A DNA stretch of 64,000 nt from an uncultured Mucilaginibacter sp. (lineage in GTDB: Bacteria; Bacteroidota; Bacteroidia; Sphingobacteriales; Sphingobacteriaceae): assembly GCA_903864275.1 (NCBI GenBank), contig CAIPFE010000015.1, positions 1 through 64,000 on the forward strand, written 5' to 3'. Position 1 is the stretch's first letter. The number at the start of each line of letters is the position of its first letter. The notes beneath the pieces are model-generated. The model was given only the letters and a program-made list of their open reading frames with translations. It was not told the DNA's origin and searched no databases. Positions 1-8,653 of this stretch are shown in pieces. The position numbers and the translations under genes are program-made.

Positions 1-16
1 CATTAGCTGCTCGTTC

Positions 17-133
17 GGGGTGGTCAGTTTGGCCCGGAATGCCTGGTCAGTTTGCCCCGGAATGGGGTGGTCAATTTGACGCGGAATCACTGGTCACATT
101 CCGCCGGAATTGGGTGGTCAATATCAGCGGTAT
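17..133. repeat. Five tandem 23-24 bp repeats, likely terminus of an IS21-type element
   Basis: Five imperfect direct repeats begin at 17, 41, 64, 88 and 111. Each has a TGGTCA core, a T-rich centre and a CCGGAAT or GCGGAAT end. The period alternates between 24 and 23 bp. Repeated binding sites inside the ends are typical of IS21-family elements, and this motif resembles ends I associate with Bacteroidota IS21 copies (recalled, not searched). The transposase genes would lie left of the window. The last unit is the most degenerate (GCGGTAT), consistent with the outer boundary near 125-135. Confidence 0.5.
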
Positions 134-628
134 ATCCAATATTGGTGCCAAATTCGTATATTCCTCTTTACCCTCAACGAATTTTACAGTTGCATGAGAG
201 GGCGGCGTTTTGCTTGTGTCAATAGCTCTAATTGCTTGATATGGAAATATCCCTTTATATTCTTCCAATCTATTTAGCTTTTTTAACGATTGAATTATTA
301 CACCCACCGTCCAATCTTTTCTTTGTGGATTTTTTTTCTTAAATGAATTGCCGTGTTCTTGTATTTTAATCATATGATCACGGTTTCCGACCAAATCAAA
401 AAAAATTTCACCAGGCAATTCTAAATCAGATTTTATAATAAAATAACTATCCTTATAGTGTGTTTTCCCCCATTTTTGAGATGCCCCGATATTGTTATCC
501 CAATAGTAATAACCCTCGCCCAAAAATGGCACATACCCCTCCTTTCTTATAGACTTAAAGGGCGCATTATCTCTTACATATTGTTCTCCTCCATCTTTAC
601 TACAAGTATGATGCCCTATGGTTCGCAA
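71..628 (-). CDS. Truncated hypothetical protein, possible ADP-ribosyltransferase-like fold
   Basis: This 185-residue reading frame starts at a TTG (628); no ATG lies upstream in frame before a stop. I do not recognise the family with certainty. An early HHT segment followed by GEGYYYWDN and a Trp-Gly (residues about 38-53) recalls the G-x-G-x-Y motif of ADP-ribosyltransferase-like domains, but that is a weak resemblance. The last 20 or so residues are encoded by the 23-bp repeats at 17-133, so the native C-terminus has been replaced: the gene appears cut by the insertion end. It is AT-rich, as expected for cargo of the mobile element to its right. It may be a nonfunctional remnant. Confidence 0.45.
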   Translation of the reverse strand: MRTIGHHTCSKDGGEQYVRDNAPFKSIRKEGYVPFLGEGYYYWDNNIGASQKWGKTHYKDSYFIIKSDLELPGEIFFDLVGNRDHMIKIQEHGNSFKKKNPQRKDWTVGVIIQSLKKLNRLEEYKGIFPYQAIRAIDTSKTPPSHATVKFVEGKEEYTNLAPILDIPLILTTQFRRNVTSDSASN

Positions 629-857
629 TGTTATATATTTAGGTTTTTAATTGATTCGCTAAGTAAATCATTTAGTTTCGTTAAAACAACGGGTGTTTTA
701 ACGGTATTTTTAAAAAAAAGTTAGTTAATGGTTTGCCACGATCAAGTAAGAAAAATTTTTTTTCGATCTCTTTAATTTCTTGCTTTGATAAGAGGTTCAA
801 ATAAATTTAAAAATGAATATTTAACACCTCGATTTTCAATTAATCTTTGTCGGCCTA

Positions 858-1772
858 TTAGCGTCCATACCGCAAAGCCTTCAATTTCTTAGCGCAAAGA
901 CTCCAGTCATTACTACATTCCAATTCACAAAATACATTTACCGGGTTAACTCCTTTTGCAGCCTCGAAATTGCTGGCATCCGTAAATACATACAGAATTC
1001 GCCGTTCGGTGCAAAAGTCCGCTGATACGCCGTTTGCTTTTCCTGGCCTGCTGTATCGTTTGCGGGTGCCCTTGTCATGTTCAGGTTGGTAAGTCCAGCC
1101 ATGAGCAATTAAAAGGCTTTCAACGTCCCCGTTTTTATTAAAATCATCAAAAGGGCTATTATCTGTGGTTGGTCCCGTTTTTGGTATGTAGGGCTTTTTA
1201 GGGCTCGTAGGGGCTTGATATGTGTAGGGGAACACTATTGCTCTATGATTAAAATAAGCGTTCCTATCAACGGAATAGTACCTAAAACGTGCAATATCCT
1301 TTACGGCTGTATCAAAGTATGGGCGGTCAATGCCTTTTTCTTTAAAATACAGTTGTAACGCCTCAAAATGCTGATCGTATTTTGCGGGGTTACTTATTTG
1401 GACAAGCCCCCAATATCCCCGGCCTGAAGCCGATAAACCGCAATAAGCAACATAAGGCATTTGGATAATTATGTTCCTTATTGTCTCCATTTTTTCGGGT
1501 AGTAATTTATCAATATCAAAACTCATTAGTCCGGTACGCCTAACAACATTTTTTGCGCTCCGGGACGGGTGACAAATAGCAGAAGGTGTAATACCCGGCA
1601 ATCTTTCTTTCAATTCGTCCCGTTCAGATTTGGTTTCTTTGGAGCGTATATTCAGGATATTAGATTCAAGGGAATAATCATTCAAGTAATCCAATAAATT
1701 ATAGTCAAACGGGCATTGTCCCGTTCGATGGTTGTATTTTGAAACGATTATATCTAAGACTGAATGCTCCAT
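858..1772 (-). CDS. VirE_N/BT4734-type primase-like protein of a mobile element
   Basis: This 304-residue protein has the layout of the BT4734-like/VirE N-terminal family of Bacteroidota mobile elements, thought to be primase-polymerase related. Residues about 85-180 contain an acidic FDID motif, the block CGLSASGRGYWGLV and an ARFRYYSVD motif. The C-terminal part (from about 215) has a GWTYQ...GTRKRYSRPGK pattern like the small C-terminal domain of such primases. The start chosen is the ATG at 1772; a GTG 15 bp upstream (1787) is possible. It lies downstream of the RepA-like ATPase gene, so the pair probably replicates or mobilises the element. Exact biochemical activity is inferred. Confidence 0.7.
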   Translation of the reverse strand: MEHSVLDIIVSKYNHRTGQCPFDYNLLDYLNDYSLESNILNIRSKETKSERDELKERLPGITPSAICHPSRSAKNVVRRTGLMSFDIDKLLPEKMETIRNIIIQMPYVAYCGLSASGRGYWGLVQISNPAKYDQHFEALQLYFKEKGIDRPYFDTAVKDIARFRYYSVDRNAYFNHRAIVFPYTYQAPTSPKKPYIPKTGPTTDNSPFDDFNKNGDVESLLIAHGWTYQPEHDKGTRKRYSRPGKANGVSADFCTERRILYVFTDASNFEAAKGVNPVNVFCELECSNDWSLCAKKLKALRYGR

Positions 1773-1798
1773 ATTCTTATTTTTCACTGTGCGGATAG

Positions 1799-1889
1799 CT
1801 GGTCGGGGCGCTTAGTAACTCGATTAGTTAACCGACCCCTTATTTACTCTGCTGGTCGGGCTATTCTCTATGGGGGGTTCGCCGACCAG
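1799..1889. repeat. Four GGTCGG/CCGACC copies between rep-like genes
   Basis: CTGGTCGG at 1799-1806 and 1852-1859 alternates with CCGACC at 1832-1837 and CCGACCAG at 1882-1889. The second pair forms an 8-bp inverted repeat around a 22-bp centre. The block fills the gap between the RepA-like ATPase gene and the primase-like gene, where an origin with short repeats or an operator would be expected. The function is inferred from placement only. Confidence 0.4.
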
Positions 1890-1894
1890 TTGAG

Positions 1895-2995
1895 TTAATC
1901 ATCATTTGTTAAACTATAATAGGTGTTAGGTGATCTATCCTTACCGTGTTTGAAAATCAAACTTTCATCTATCAAATGGGTTCTGTACTTACTTATCCTG
2001 TCTTTGCCAAAAGGAAAGCCGTCATTTACTTCCCTGCAATAATGATTTGAAATAAGATCATTCAATTCGCCCAATTTTAATTGCTGGGTGTTTTTGAAAA
2101 CTTTAGCTAAAACAATTAAATGTGTGTCATTATGGATTTCACCGGGTTCTACCCGCTTTCTCCTTTTTTCTAATTCTGTCAGGGCGGCCAATTGATCGAA
2201 GGCTACACGGTCACCCGTATTTGTAAACAAAAAGTTATTTGGGTCAAAGCTTAAAACATAGCTGCTATTCTTGTACTCTTTTCCTAAATAATTGCCTTTC
2301 ACTATACATAAATGTTTAGTGTTTTCGTCGCTTAAATCTGATCGCAATTCCATTACCAGTCTCATCTTAGCTTCAAAACCCTGCCCTGATAAGATGTTGT
2401 TTTTTGACGGCTCCAGTTTTTCAGTCCGTTTCCCGGTATGATGCAAAAAGCCTATTGAACAATTGTGTTTATTTGCTATGCCCCTGTAGATGTTTAGTGT
2501 TTGTCGAATCAATGCGCTATCAATCAAATTTTGACCAAATACATCACTCCAGCAATCAATTATTATAAGGTCTGCATTTTCTGACGTCAATTGTGATTCG
2601 AGGTATTGAGGGATATTATCCGTTTCAAAATAGAAACGTATATTTTCCAGCCCGGCCATTGCGCCGGCCTGTTTTCGTAAAATATATGACGTCGATCCGC
2701 TATCATCTTCTGAAGCTATGTAAATGACTTTTCGATGTATGCTATTGATCTTAAAACCTAAAAAATCCCGTCCCCGTCCAATGCTTATAGCAAGCTGCCT
2801 AAGGAGCATTGACTTTCCGGTATCTGAACTACCAACAATAGACCAAACCCCCGTTTGGGGTATAATGGGTTCAACTAACGTGGGTATGCTTTCCGTATTA
2901 AGTCTGAAAAGCTCCGCACCCGTGTAGGTTTGCGGTTCTATCGCAATCCCCGGTATTTTACTAAACAGGTTACCTGGGGTTTCGTTAGGCTGCAT
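1895..2995 (-). CDS. RepA-like AAA ATPase (AAA_25 type)
   Basis: This 366-residue P-loop ATPase resembles the RepA/DnaB-like hexameric helicase family carried by plasmids and integrative elements. Walker A is GSSDTGKS near residues 56-63 and Walker B is LIIIDCWSD near residues 143-151. A following HHTGK stretch (about 187-191) fits the sensor region. The C-terminal third is Lys/Arg-rich with helix-turn-helix character. The start is an ATG at 2995. It sits between the excisionase-like gene and the primase-like gene, all on the minus strand, and probably acts in replication or maintenance of the element. Confidence 0.75.
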   Translation of the reverse strand: MQPNETPGNLFSKIPGIAIEPQTYTGAELFRLNTESIPTLVEPIIPQTGVWSIVGSSDTGKSMLLRQLAISIGRGRDFLGFKINSIHRKVIYIASEDDSGSTSYILRKQAGAMAGLENIRFYFETDNIPQYLESQLTSENADLIIIDCWSDVFGQNLIDSALIRQTLNIYRGIANKHNCSIGFLHHTGKRTEKLEPSKNNILSGQGFEAKMRLVMELRSDLSDENTKHLCIVKGNYLGKEYKNSSYVLSFDPNNFLFTNTGDRVAFDQLAALTELEKRRKRVEPGEIHNDTHLIVLAKVFKNTQQLKLGELNDLISNHYCREVNDGFPFGKDRISKYRTHLIDESLIFKHGKDRSPNTYYSLTNDD

Positions 2996-3042
2996 AGCTT
3001 ACCCCCTGACTTCTTTTATGTCGTGCCATTTTAGGAGTAATA

Positions 3043-3333
3043 TTATTTGGTTTTAATTCGGGTTAAAGCTTTTTGAATGTCTTCCAGTTTGTACCTCACT
3101 TTGTACCCTAAACGATGAGCAACAATAAACCCCTGCTTGGTGTACTCATTTAATGTTGGCAATGATATATCCAATAATTCGGCGGTTTCCTGCCGAGTAT
3201 AAATTGTCTTTTCGGGCTTTTGATTTGAAATTACTTTATACATTTCAGCGCGGACGGATTCTGAAATGCAATCGGCCAAGAGCGTTTTAAACTCTGCTGG
3301 CTCGTAGTTAGTTGAGATTGTTTGTGTCGCCAT
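3043..3333 (-). CDS. Helix-turn-helix (HTH_17/excisionase-type) DNA-binding protein
   Basis: This 96-residue protein has a MerR-like winged helix in its second half: TRQETAELLDISLPTLNEY, then a wing with VAHRLGYKVRY. This is the pattern of the HTH_17 excisionase family common beside Bacteroidota integrases. The first 40 residues are a helical extension. It starts at ATG 3333 and lies between the integrase pair and the RepA-like ATPase gene, a standard placement for an excision or transcription factor of the element. Whether it excises, regulates or both cannot be told from sequence. Confidence 0.75.
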   Translation of the reverse strand: MATQTISTNYEPAEFKTLLADCISESVRAEMYKVISNQKPEKTIYTRQETAELLDISLPTLNEYTKQGFIVAHRLGYKVRYKLEDIQKALTRIKTK

Positions 3334-3418
3334 TTTCTTGTTTTTATTTTAACAAGACAAAGGAAATTAAACCCGTTACGGGGGAAAAACGGGGGACTGA
3401 CAAAATGATAAAACTAAG

Positions 3419-4264
3419 TCAATCTTTTTCCTTTAGGCGCTTTAGTGGCATGTTAAACTGTGAAAGGAATTTCTTAACTTCTTTTATTCCGGGGTTCGTA
3501 ACAATACTATCTTTCCCTTTTGAATGAATACCAGATAGATGTTTTCTGATTGTTTCACTTTTAGTTGGTTCTCCAATTATGTTAGATAGTAAGTTGGCTA
3601 AATCAGTCCCGTTTCTTAAAGTTTGTTGAGCATGAAAAAATTCTTTTTGTAAATATTCAACAACTCCTAATTCATGCAATAGAAGTATTTTATGTGATAG
3701 GGAATCGGAAATTTTGTCGATTTCAACAGCTTCAATGGTTTCAGGCTTGCTTAGGTATAAATTCTCCTGATCTTCAATAAATGTCTGTAGTGCCAAATAA
3801 TCCTCGAAGCATTGTTTAGCTTGTATCATACTGACATAAAATATATAACACTTCGCACTTTCATCGGGGTCAAGGTTTTTAAAATCATCCAGTTCGGCAT
3901 CGAAAGTAACTCTTGCCAATTTTTCAACATGCCACCTTGCCGAGAAAAAAATGTCATCCAATTTTTTTCTAATATGTACAAAGTATTTTTTGAGTTCATA
4001 TTCGTTAGAAGCTTCTATCAGGTTATCTTCAATTTCAAATTGAACGTCCTTTTTGGCTTGTAAAAATTCAAGTGGATGATTAGTACCTGAAAATGAAAAC
4101 GTGAACATTTTATTCATGTCTACATTTTCAACCTTTGGATAACGCTCAAACTGATCGTGCCACATTTTGAATGTGATCTGACCCGTAAGATTCGCTAAAC
4201 CAACAGATGGAATTACTTCAAATTTTTTACAGAATGATTCCAGCTTTTCTGTTTTACGAACCAT
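3419..4264 (-). CDS. Hypothetical protein coupled to the integrase
   Basis: I do not recognise a family for this 281-residue protein. It is mostly helical and charged, without signal peptide or membrane segment, so it is probably cytoplasmic. Its ATG overlaps the last base of the integrase stop codon (TAATG), which implies translational coupling. An 85-bp gap separates it from the helix-turn-helix gene downstream. Its place between integrase and excisionase-like gene suggests an accessory role in the element, but no function can be assigned. Confidence 0.6.
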   Translation of the reverse strand: MVRKTEKLESFCKKFEVIPSVGLANLTGQITFKMWHDQFERYPKVENVDMNKMFTFSFSGTNHPLEFLQAKKDVQFEIEDNLIEASNEYELKKYFVHIRKKLDDIFFSARWHVEKLARVTFDAELDDFKNLDPDESAKCYIFYVSMIQAKQCFEDYLALQTFIEDQENLYLSKPETIEAVEIDKISDSLSHKILLLHELGVVEYLQKEFFHAQQTLRNGTDLANLLSNIIGEPTKSETIRKHLSGIHSKGKDSIVTNPGIKEVKKFLSQFNMPLKRLKEKD

Positions 4265-5568
4265 TATACAGCTTTCAATAAAGGTTCATTCCAATGTTGC
4301 TTTAGCTTTTCAGCATGTTCTTTTGGTGTTACCCTGATGTACTTCATAAATGAGCTTTCGGTTGTATGGCCTGTTATAGCCATTATGCTGATCGTAGGGA
4401 AACCGTCTAAGTACATATTGGTTGCAAAGCTTCTACGGGCTGTATGGCTTGATATAAGCGTATGTTTCGCAACGGTTGATATAACTTCTTTACCGGCCTT
4501 TGTAAACTGTAAAGAAACCAATTCGTTAAATTCTGCCTTCTTAGCTACGTCCTTTAGGTATTCATTCATTTTTTGGTTGCTGATAGTCGGGGGCAAACTA
4601 TTTTCTGTTAAACCTTTGTACTTTTTCATTATTTCCCGTACATATTTATGAATAGGGACAATTACTGTTTTCTTAGTCTTTTTGGTTTTGATCTCAATAA
4701 AATCGCCTTTGATGTTTTTAGGGCTTATATCGTTAAAATCAGAAAATCTTAAACCAGTCCAGCAACCAACAAGAAATAAATCCCTGACGCGCTCTAAACG
4801 AGTTTCCTTTGACAAATCAAGTTCATACAGTTTTTTCAATTCTGATTTATCTAAATAGACTGTTTCTGTTTGTTCGGTTTTTGCCTTGTACCTTTTCCCG
4901 GTAAATGCTGTTTTTGTTAACTCCCTTTCAACAGCGTCATTCATTATGGATTTCAGTACGCGGATATGCTTTGAAAGTGTATTTGTCGCGTACTTCTTTT
5001 CAAAAGTCATATAGTCTTTATAATCTTCGAAAAAGGCTAAATGTATGTTTTCGAAGCTAAGGTTATACCGCTTTTCTTTCTTAAATGCTTCGAGGTTGTT
5101 TTTAAGGGTATTGTAGATTTTGATTGTATTAGGCTGAATTGGTGTACCCTTATCGCTTAAACGTTTCCCGGTTTCACATTCTTTAATGAATAGTTCAACA
5201 AAGTTTAAAAGGTTGTAGGTAATGGTTTCCGGCTGTTCATGGCCTTTGTTTTTATCAGCAAGTAACTTAGCCTTTATCAACTCTTTTAAATGATCTGGTG
5301 TAGGCTGCTGCTGTTCGTTATCATTCAAATAAGAACGGTAAACATCTAATGCAATGTTTGTTTTATTCTGTAAGCCTGTATTAAATTCCGGGTATGTAGG
5401 AAAACCTTTTGTTTGCTTTGCCCTTTGATTTTCACTATCCCAAAACTTAGTATTGATCTTATCAACTGTACCGATTTTAAACCTGTTATTCCTGAATGAG
5501 AAAAACATCATTACTGCTGTTACCTTGTTTGGGGTGGTTTCCCTAAGATAAAAATTAACCTCTGCCAT
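4264..5568 (-). CDS. Tyrosine recombinase / site-specific integrase
   Basis: This 434-residue protein has the three parts of Bacteroidota integrases: an N-terminal arm-binding domain (about 1-90), a SAM-like core-binding domain (about 125-225) and a catalytic domain (about 235-420). Catalytic residues are visible: Arg in CWTGLRFSD, HTAR in SSHTARRSFATN, His in GHTTESSF and the nucleophilic Tyr in FMKYIRV. The set is complete, so the enzyme is probably active. It lies 170-200 bp from the proposed attachment site at 5738-5763 and points away from it, the usual arrangement for an element inserted in a tRNA 3' end. It starts at ATG 5568. Confidence 0.93.
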   Translation of the reverse strand: MAEVNFYLRETTPNKVTAVMMFFSFRNNRFKIGTVDKINTKFWDSENQRAKQTKGFPTYPEFNTGLQNKTNIALDVYRSYLNDNEQQQPTPDHLKELIKAKLLADKNKGHEQPETITYNLLNFVELFIKECETGKRLSDKGTPIQPNTIKIYNTLKNNLEAFKKEKRYNLSFENIHLAFFEDYKDYMTFEKKYATNTLSKHIRVLKSIMNDAVERELTKTAFTGKRYKAKTEQTETVYLDKSELKKLYELDLSKETRLERVRDLFLVGCWTGLRFSDFNDISPKNIKGDFIEIKTKKTKKTVIVPIHKYVREIMKKYKGLTENSLPPTISNQKMNEYLKDVAKKAEFNELVSLQFTKAGKEVISTVAKHTLISSHTARRSFATNMYLDGFPTISIMAITGHTTESSFMKYIRVTPKEHAEKLKQHWNEPLLKAV

Positions 5569-5737
5569 GATTTTTAATGTTGATTAATCAAAGCTAACTG
5601 TTTTTTATGATGGGTACAAATTTGGGTACACTTTTTTTTAATTTAGTTTACTCTTGTTTTATTTTGCTTAACTAAAATGTCCTCTATTATACGTAAAAGG
5701 CTGTTTGTTTAACCGGGCTTAATCGAAAGAAATGCTT

Positions 5738-5763
5738 AGGTTCGAGTACAGCTGATACCACAG
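5738..5763 (+). other. Putative attachment site: tRNA 3'-end-like remnant
   Basis: The stretch contains GGTTCGAGT, the shape of a tRNA T-loop, followed after about ten bases by ACCA. No matching acceptor strand or anticodon arm occurs in the 70 bp upstream, so a whole tRNA is absent. A terminator begins just beyond it. This fits the displaced 3' end of a tRNA gene left at one junction of an integrated element, with the restored tRNA at the other junction left of the window. The T-stem pairing is imperfect, so the assignment is tentative. Confidence 0.4.
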
Positions 5764-5796
5764 AAAGCCTTCAGATTAGTTTCTGAGGGCTTTTTT
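5764..5796 (+). terminator. Strong rho-independent terminator
   Basis: A 12-bp stem (AAAGCCTTCAGA against TCTGAGGGCTTT, with two G-T pairs possible) closes a six-base loop and is followed by a run of T. It sits directly after the tRNA-like 3' end, as the original terminator of a tRNA transcript would. Confidence 0.8.
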
Positions 5797-5844
5797 ATTT
5801 GAAGCTAAAACGGCTTTAAATAAAAGACATGTACAGGATGTACA

Positions 5845-6513
5845 TCAATAATCGTATCTTTCTGTATAATATTGCCCTTTATGTGCCAAATGTCGGTACT
5901 CATTATTAGCTTTTGATGCCAACTCTCGGTCAACTTGATCGTCTTTTAAATTATAATGCCGTTTATTTAGAAAACCAACGGATCTTATAGTAGGGTGCTC
6001 TATTATTGGCTTTAAATTTCCATCAAGGACATTTGTATCGACAAATCTAAAATCTATCAAATTTCGGAAGTGTTTTAAGAATGATAGATTATCGATTGAT
6101 CCGCAAGCGTTTAAACAAAGAACCCTTAACCCTTTTAAACTTAGCAACTCATCAGTAAAAGTAAACTTCTTTGATTGGTTGATATGTAGGTATTGAAGGC
6201 TTGCACTTAATTGAGATAATCCTAAATCGTTTTCAAGTTTCGTACAGTAGTGAAGTTCGAGTCTTTTCAGATTTCCAAACTTATCAACACCTTGAAGGTC
6301 TTTCATGTTCGCCAAGTTGAGTTCCAAATAAGATAGCTTATCGGAGCCAGGTAGGTTGTCGAATGAACTTTCCTTATGTTTTAAATGCCAAAGAATTGCA
6401 TATTCAACGTTCGTAAAGTTGTCATCAATTTTAGGTTTGTTCTTTAAATCTTGGTTAAGATAATTGCCAGCTTCTATCTGTTCAAACCAAATCGTATTAT
6501 ATCGCCAATCCAT
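5845..6513 (-). CDS. Leucine-rich-repeat-like hypothetical protein
   Basis: This 222-residue protein shows irregular leucine-rich repeats between about residues 60 and 180: successive units such as KLSYLELNLANMKDL, NLKRLELHYC, LQYLHINQS and LRVLCLNAC, each about 22-25 residues. No signal peptide or membrane segment is seen, so it is probably cytoplasmic. Such folds usually bind proteins; the partner is unknown. It starts at ATG 6513 and is isolated, lying between the element boundary and the phosphoglucomutase gene. It may be host DNA or part of an older insertion. Confidence 0.6.
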   Translation of the reverse strand: MDWRYNTIWFEQIEAGNYLNQDLKNKPKIDDNFTNVEYAILWHLKHKESSFDNLPGSDKLSYLELNLANMKDLQGVDKFGNLKRLELHYCTKLENDLGLSQLSASLQYLHINQSKKFTFTDELLSLKGLRVLCLNACGSIDNLSFLKHFRNLIDFRFVDTNVLDGNLKPIIEHPTIRSVGFLNKRHYNLKDDQVDRELASKANNEYRHLAHKGQYYTERYDY

Positions 6514-6798
6514 GCATTAAAGGTACCGTTTTTACTTACTATTAGATGGCAGATTAAAGTAGTATTAAATATAATTGAACCGTTTTCATTTCAAACTTCA
6601 AAAATAAAGACGCGATGTCGCTACCGAAAATATGACCAGCGTAATCGGGGCCCTTTAAACCCTTCCCCAATAATTAAGGCATCCCTCGCAATACCTATCA
6701 AAAAATCCTTCGTATTATTTCAACATAAAACCTTAAAAACAATTTTAATTATCATATTTGAAATGAAGAAGAATTAAAACCAAAATAAACTGTTTGTT

Positions 6799-8535
6799 AT
6801 GCAAGAATTAGAACCTGTCGTGCTGAATAAGGTAAATTCATGGCTCCGGGGAAGCTATGACGCGGCTGTTAAAAAAGAAATTCAGGATATGCTCGACAAG
6901 GGCGCCTATACCGAATTAACCGATTCATTTTACAGGGACCTTGAATTTGGAACCGGCGGGCTGCGCGGAACAATGGGGCCGGGATCTAATCGAATCAATA
7001 AATATACCATAGGTGCTGCCACACAGGGTTTGAGCAACTATCTCAAAAAAACCTACCCCGGAGAAAAAATTAAAGTAGCCATTGCCCACGACAGCAGGAA
7101 TAATGCCGAACTTTTCTCGCGCATCACTGCGGAAGTTTTTTCAGCAAATGATATCCATGTGTATTTCTTCAAAGCGCTACGTCCAACACCCGAACTTTCT
7201 TTCGCAGTGCGGTTATTTGGCTGTAAAAGCGGCGTAATGCTCACTGCATCGCATAATCCTAAAGAATATAATGGTTATAAAGCCTATGGCGCGGACGGGG
7301 GGCAATTTGTTTTCCCGGCGGATAAGGCGGTAATGGATGAAGTGGCTGCCATCAGCAGTATCGACGACGTTAAGTTTAACCGCGTTGACGCAAATATCGA
7401 GGAAATTGGAGAGGAGATTGATAACCTTTATCTCGACAAGATTACCCAGCTTTCGGTATCCCCGGAAGCCATCAGGCGCCAGAAAGACCTGAAAATTGTT
7501 TATTCGCCTATTCATGGAACCGGGATCACCTTAGTGCCACAAGCGCTTGAACGGTTTGGTTTTGAAAATGTGATCCTGGTGGATGAGCAGACGAAGCCGG
7601 ACGGTAACTTCCCCACGGTGATTTATCCTAACCCGGAGGAAAAAGAAGCCCTTACCCTTGCACTCAAAAAAGCGCAGGAAGTGGACGCAGACCTTGTGCT
7701 GGCAACAGACCCTGATGCCGACCGTGTTGGCATTGCCGTAAAAAACACCGACAACGAATTTATACTGCTCAACGGGAACCAAACCGGCGCAATGCTGATC
7801 AATTACTTGCTAACCGCCTGGCAGGAAAAAGGCAAGTTGACAGGGAAGGAATATATTGTTAAAACAATAGTTACCACCAACCTGATAGAAGCAATTGCCA
7901 AAGCCAAAAATGTTAAGTTTTATAATACGCTCACCGGGTTTAAATATATCGGGCAACTGATGACCGAATTTGAAGGAAAACAAACTTTTATCGGCGGCGG
8001 TGAAGAAAGTTACGGGTACCTCGTCGGTGAGTTAGTTAGGGATAAAGACGCGGTGGTTTCAAGCGCGTTTATTGCGGAAATGACCGCCTATTACAAGGAT
8101 AAAGGAAGCAGTTTATTTGAAGCACTGATAAATACCTATATCGAGTATGGTTTTTATAAGGAAAAGCTAGTTTCCATCACCCGGAAAGGAAAAACCGGCG
8201 CAGAAGAGATCAAAGACATGATGGAAAAATTCAGGACTAACCCGCCGGCTTCATTAGGCGGCTCGAAAGTGATCACACTTAAAGATTATGAAAAAGGTGT
8301 GGAAACCGACCTTGTAGCCGGCGTGACGAGCAAGCTGGATTTCCCGGTGTCAGATGTACTGCAATTTATTACCGCCGACGGGAGTATTATTTCTGCCCGC
8401 CCATCGGGAACTGAGCCTAAAATAAAGTTTTATTGCAGTGTAAACGGAAAACTGGCCAGTGCAGCCGCATACCAGGAAACCGATAAGCAGTTGGATTCAA
8501 AAATTGATGCTATTATAAAAGATTTAGGCGTTTGA
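6799..8535 (+). CDS. Phospho-sugar mutase (phosphoglucomutase/phosphomannomutase family)
   Basis: This 578-residue enzyme is a full-length alpha-D-phosphohexomutase, the size of the PgcA/PGM2 group. It interconverts hexose 1- and 6-phosphates in the cytoplasm. Seen in order: GTGGLRGTMG (about 51-60), the phosphoserine loop TASHNP with Ser151, the metal-binding loop DPDADRVG (about 304-311), the sugar-binding GGGEESYGY and the phosphate-binding RPSGTEPK near the C-terminus. It would also process mannose- or glucose-1-phosphate from the mannan locus further right, though that link is inference. The start is ATG 6799; the gene stands alone. Confidence 0.93.
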   Translation: MQELEPVVLNKVNSWLRGSYDAAVKKEIQDMLDKGAYTELTDSFYRDLEFGTGGLRGTMGPGSNRINKYTIGAATQGLSNYLKKTYPGEKIKVAIAHDSRNNAELFSRITAEVFSANDIHVYFFKALRPTPELSFAVRLFGCKSGVMLTASHNPKEYNGYKAYGADGGQFVFPADKAVMDEVAAISSIDDVKFNRVDANIEEIGEEIDNLYLDKITQLSVSPEAIRRQKDLKIVYSPIHGTGITLVPQALERFGFENVILVDEQTKPDGNFPTVIYPNPEEKEALTLALKKAQEVDADLVLATDPDADRVGIAVKNTDNEFILLNGNQTGAMLINYLLTAWQEKGKLTGKEYIVKTIVTTNLIEAIAKAKNVKFYNTLTGFKYIGQLMTEFEGKQTFIGGGEESYGYLVGELVRDKDAVVSSAFIAEMTAYYKDKGSSLFEALINTYIEYGFYKEKLVSITRKGKTGAEEIKDMMEKFRTNPPASLGGSKVITLKDYEKGVETDLVAGVTSKLDFPVSDVLQFITADGSIISARPSGTEPKIKFYCSVNGKLASAAAYQETDKQLDSKIDAIIKDLGV

Positions 8536-8559
8536 AAAATTAGTCGTCAAGAAGACAAG

Positions 8560-8578
8560 TCCTCTCCTTTGGAGAGGA
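8560..8578. repeat. Short palindrome, Bacteroidota REP-like
   Basis: TCCTCTCC, three-base loop, GGAGAGGA, just after the phosphoglucomutase stop codon. The core and the downstream TTAGGTGAGGC tail (about 8629-8640) resemble a dispersed palindrome seen in Sphingobacteriaceae genomes; a related copy is at 27071-27103. It may also end transcription. Confidence 0.5.
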
Positions 8579-8653
8579 TTATTCATATTGTGATTTGCTT
8601 TTTATAGGCATTCATGATGGCTTCGCCGTTTAGGTGAGGCAAAAGGTTCATCA

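Noticed and set aside
458..724. 88-residue plus-strand frame
   Set aside because: Mostly antisense to the truncated gene at 71-628, with no domain or signal.
5690..5763. Complete tRNA gene before the terminator
   Set aside because: No acceptor 5' strand or anticodon arm can be found upstream of the T-loop-like sequence; only a 3' remnant is supported.
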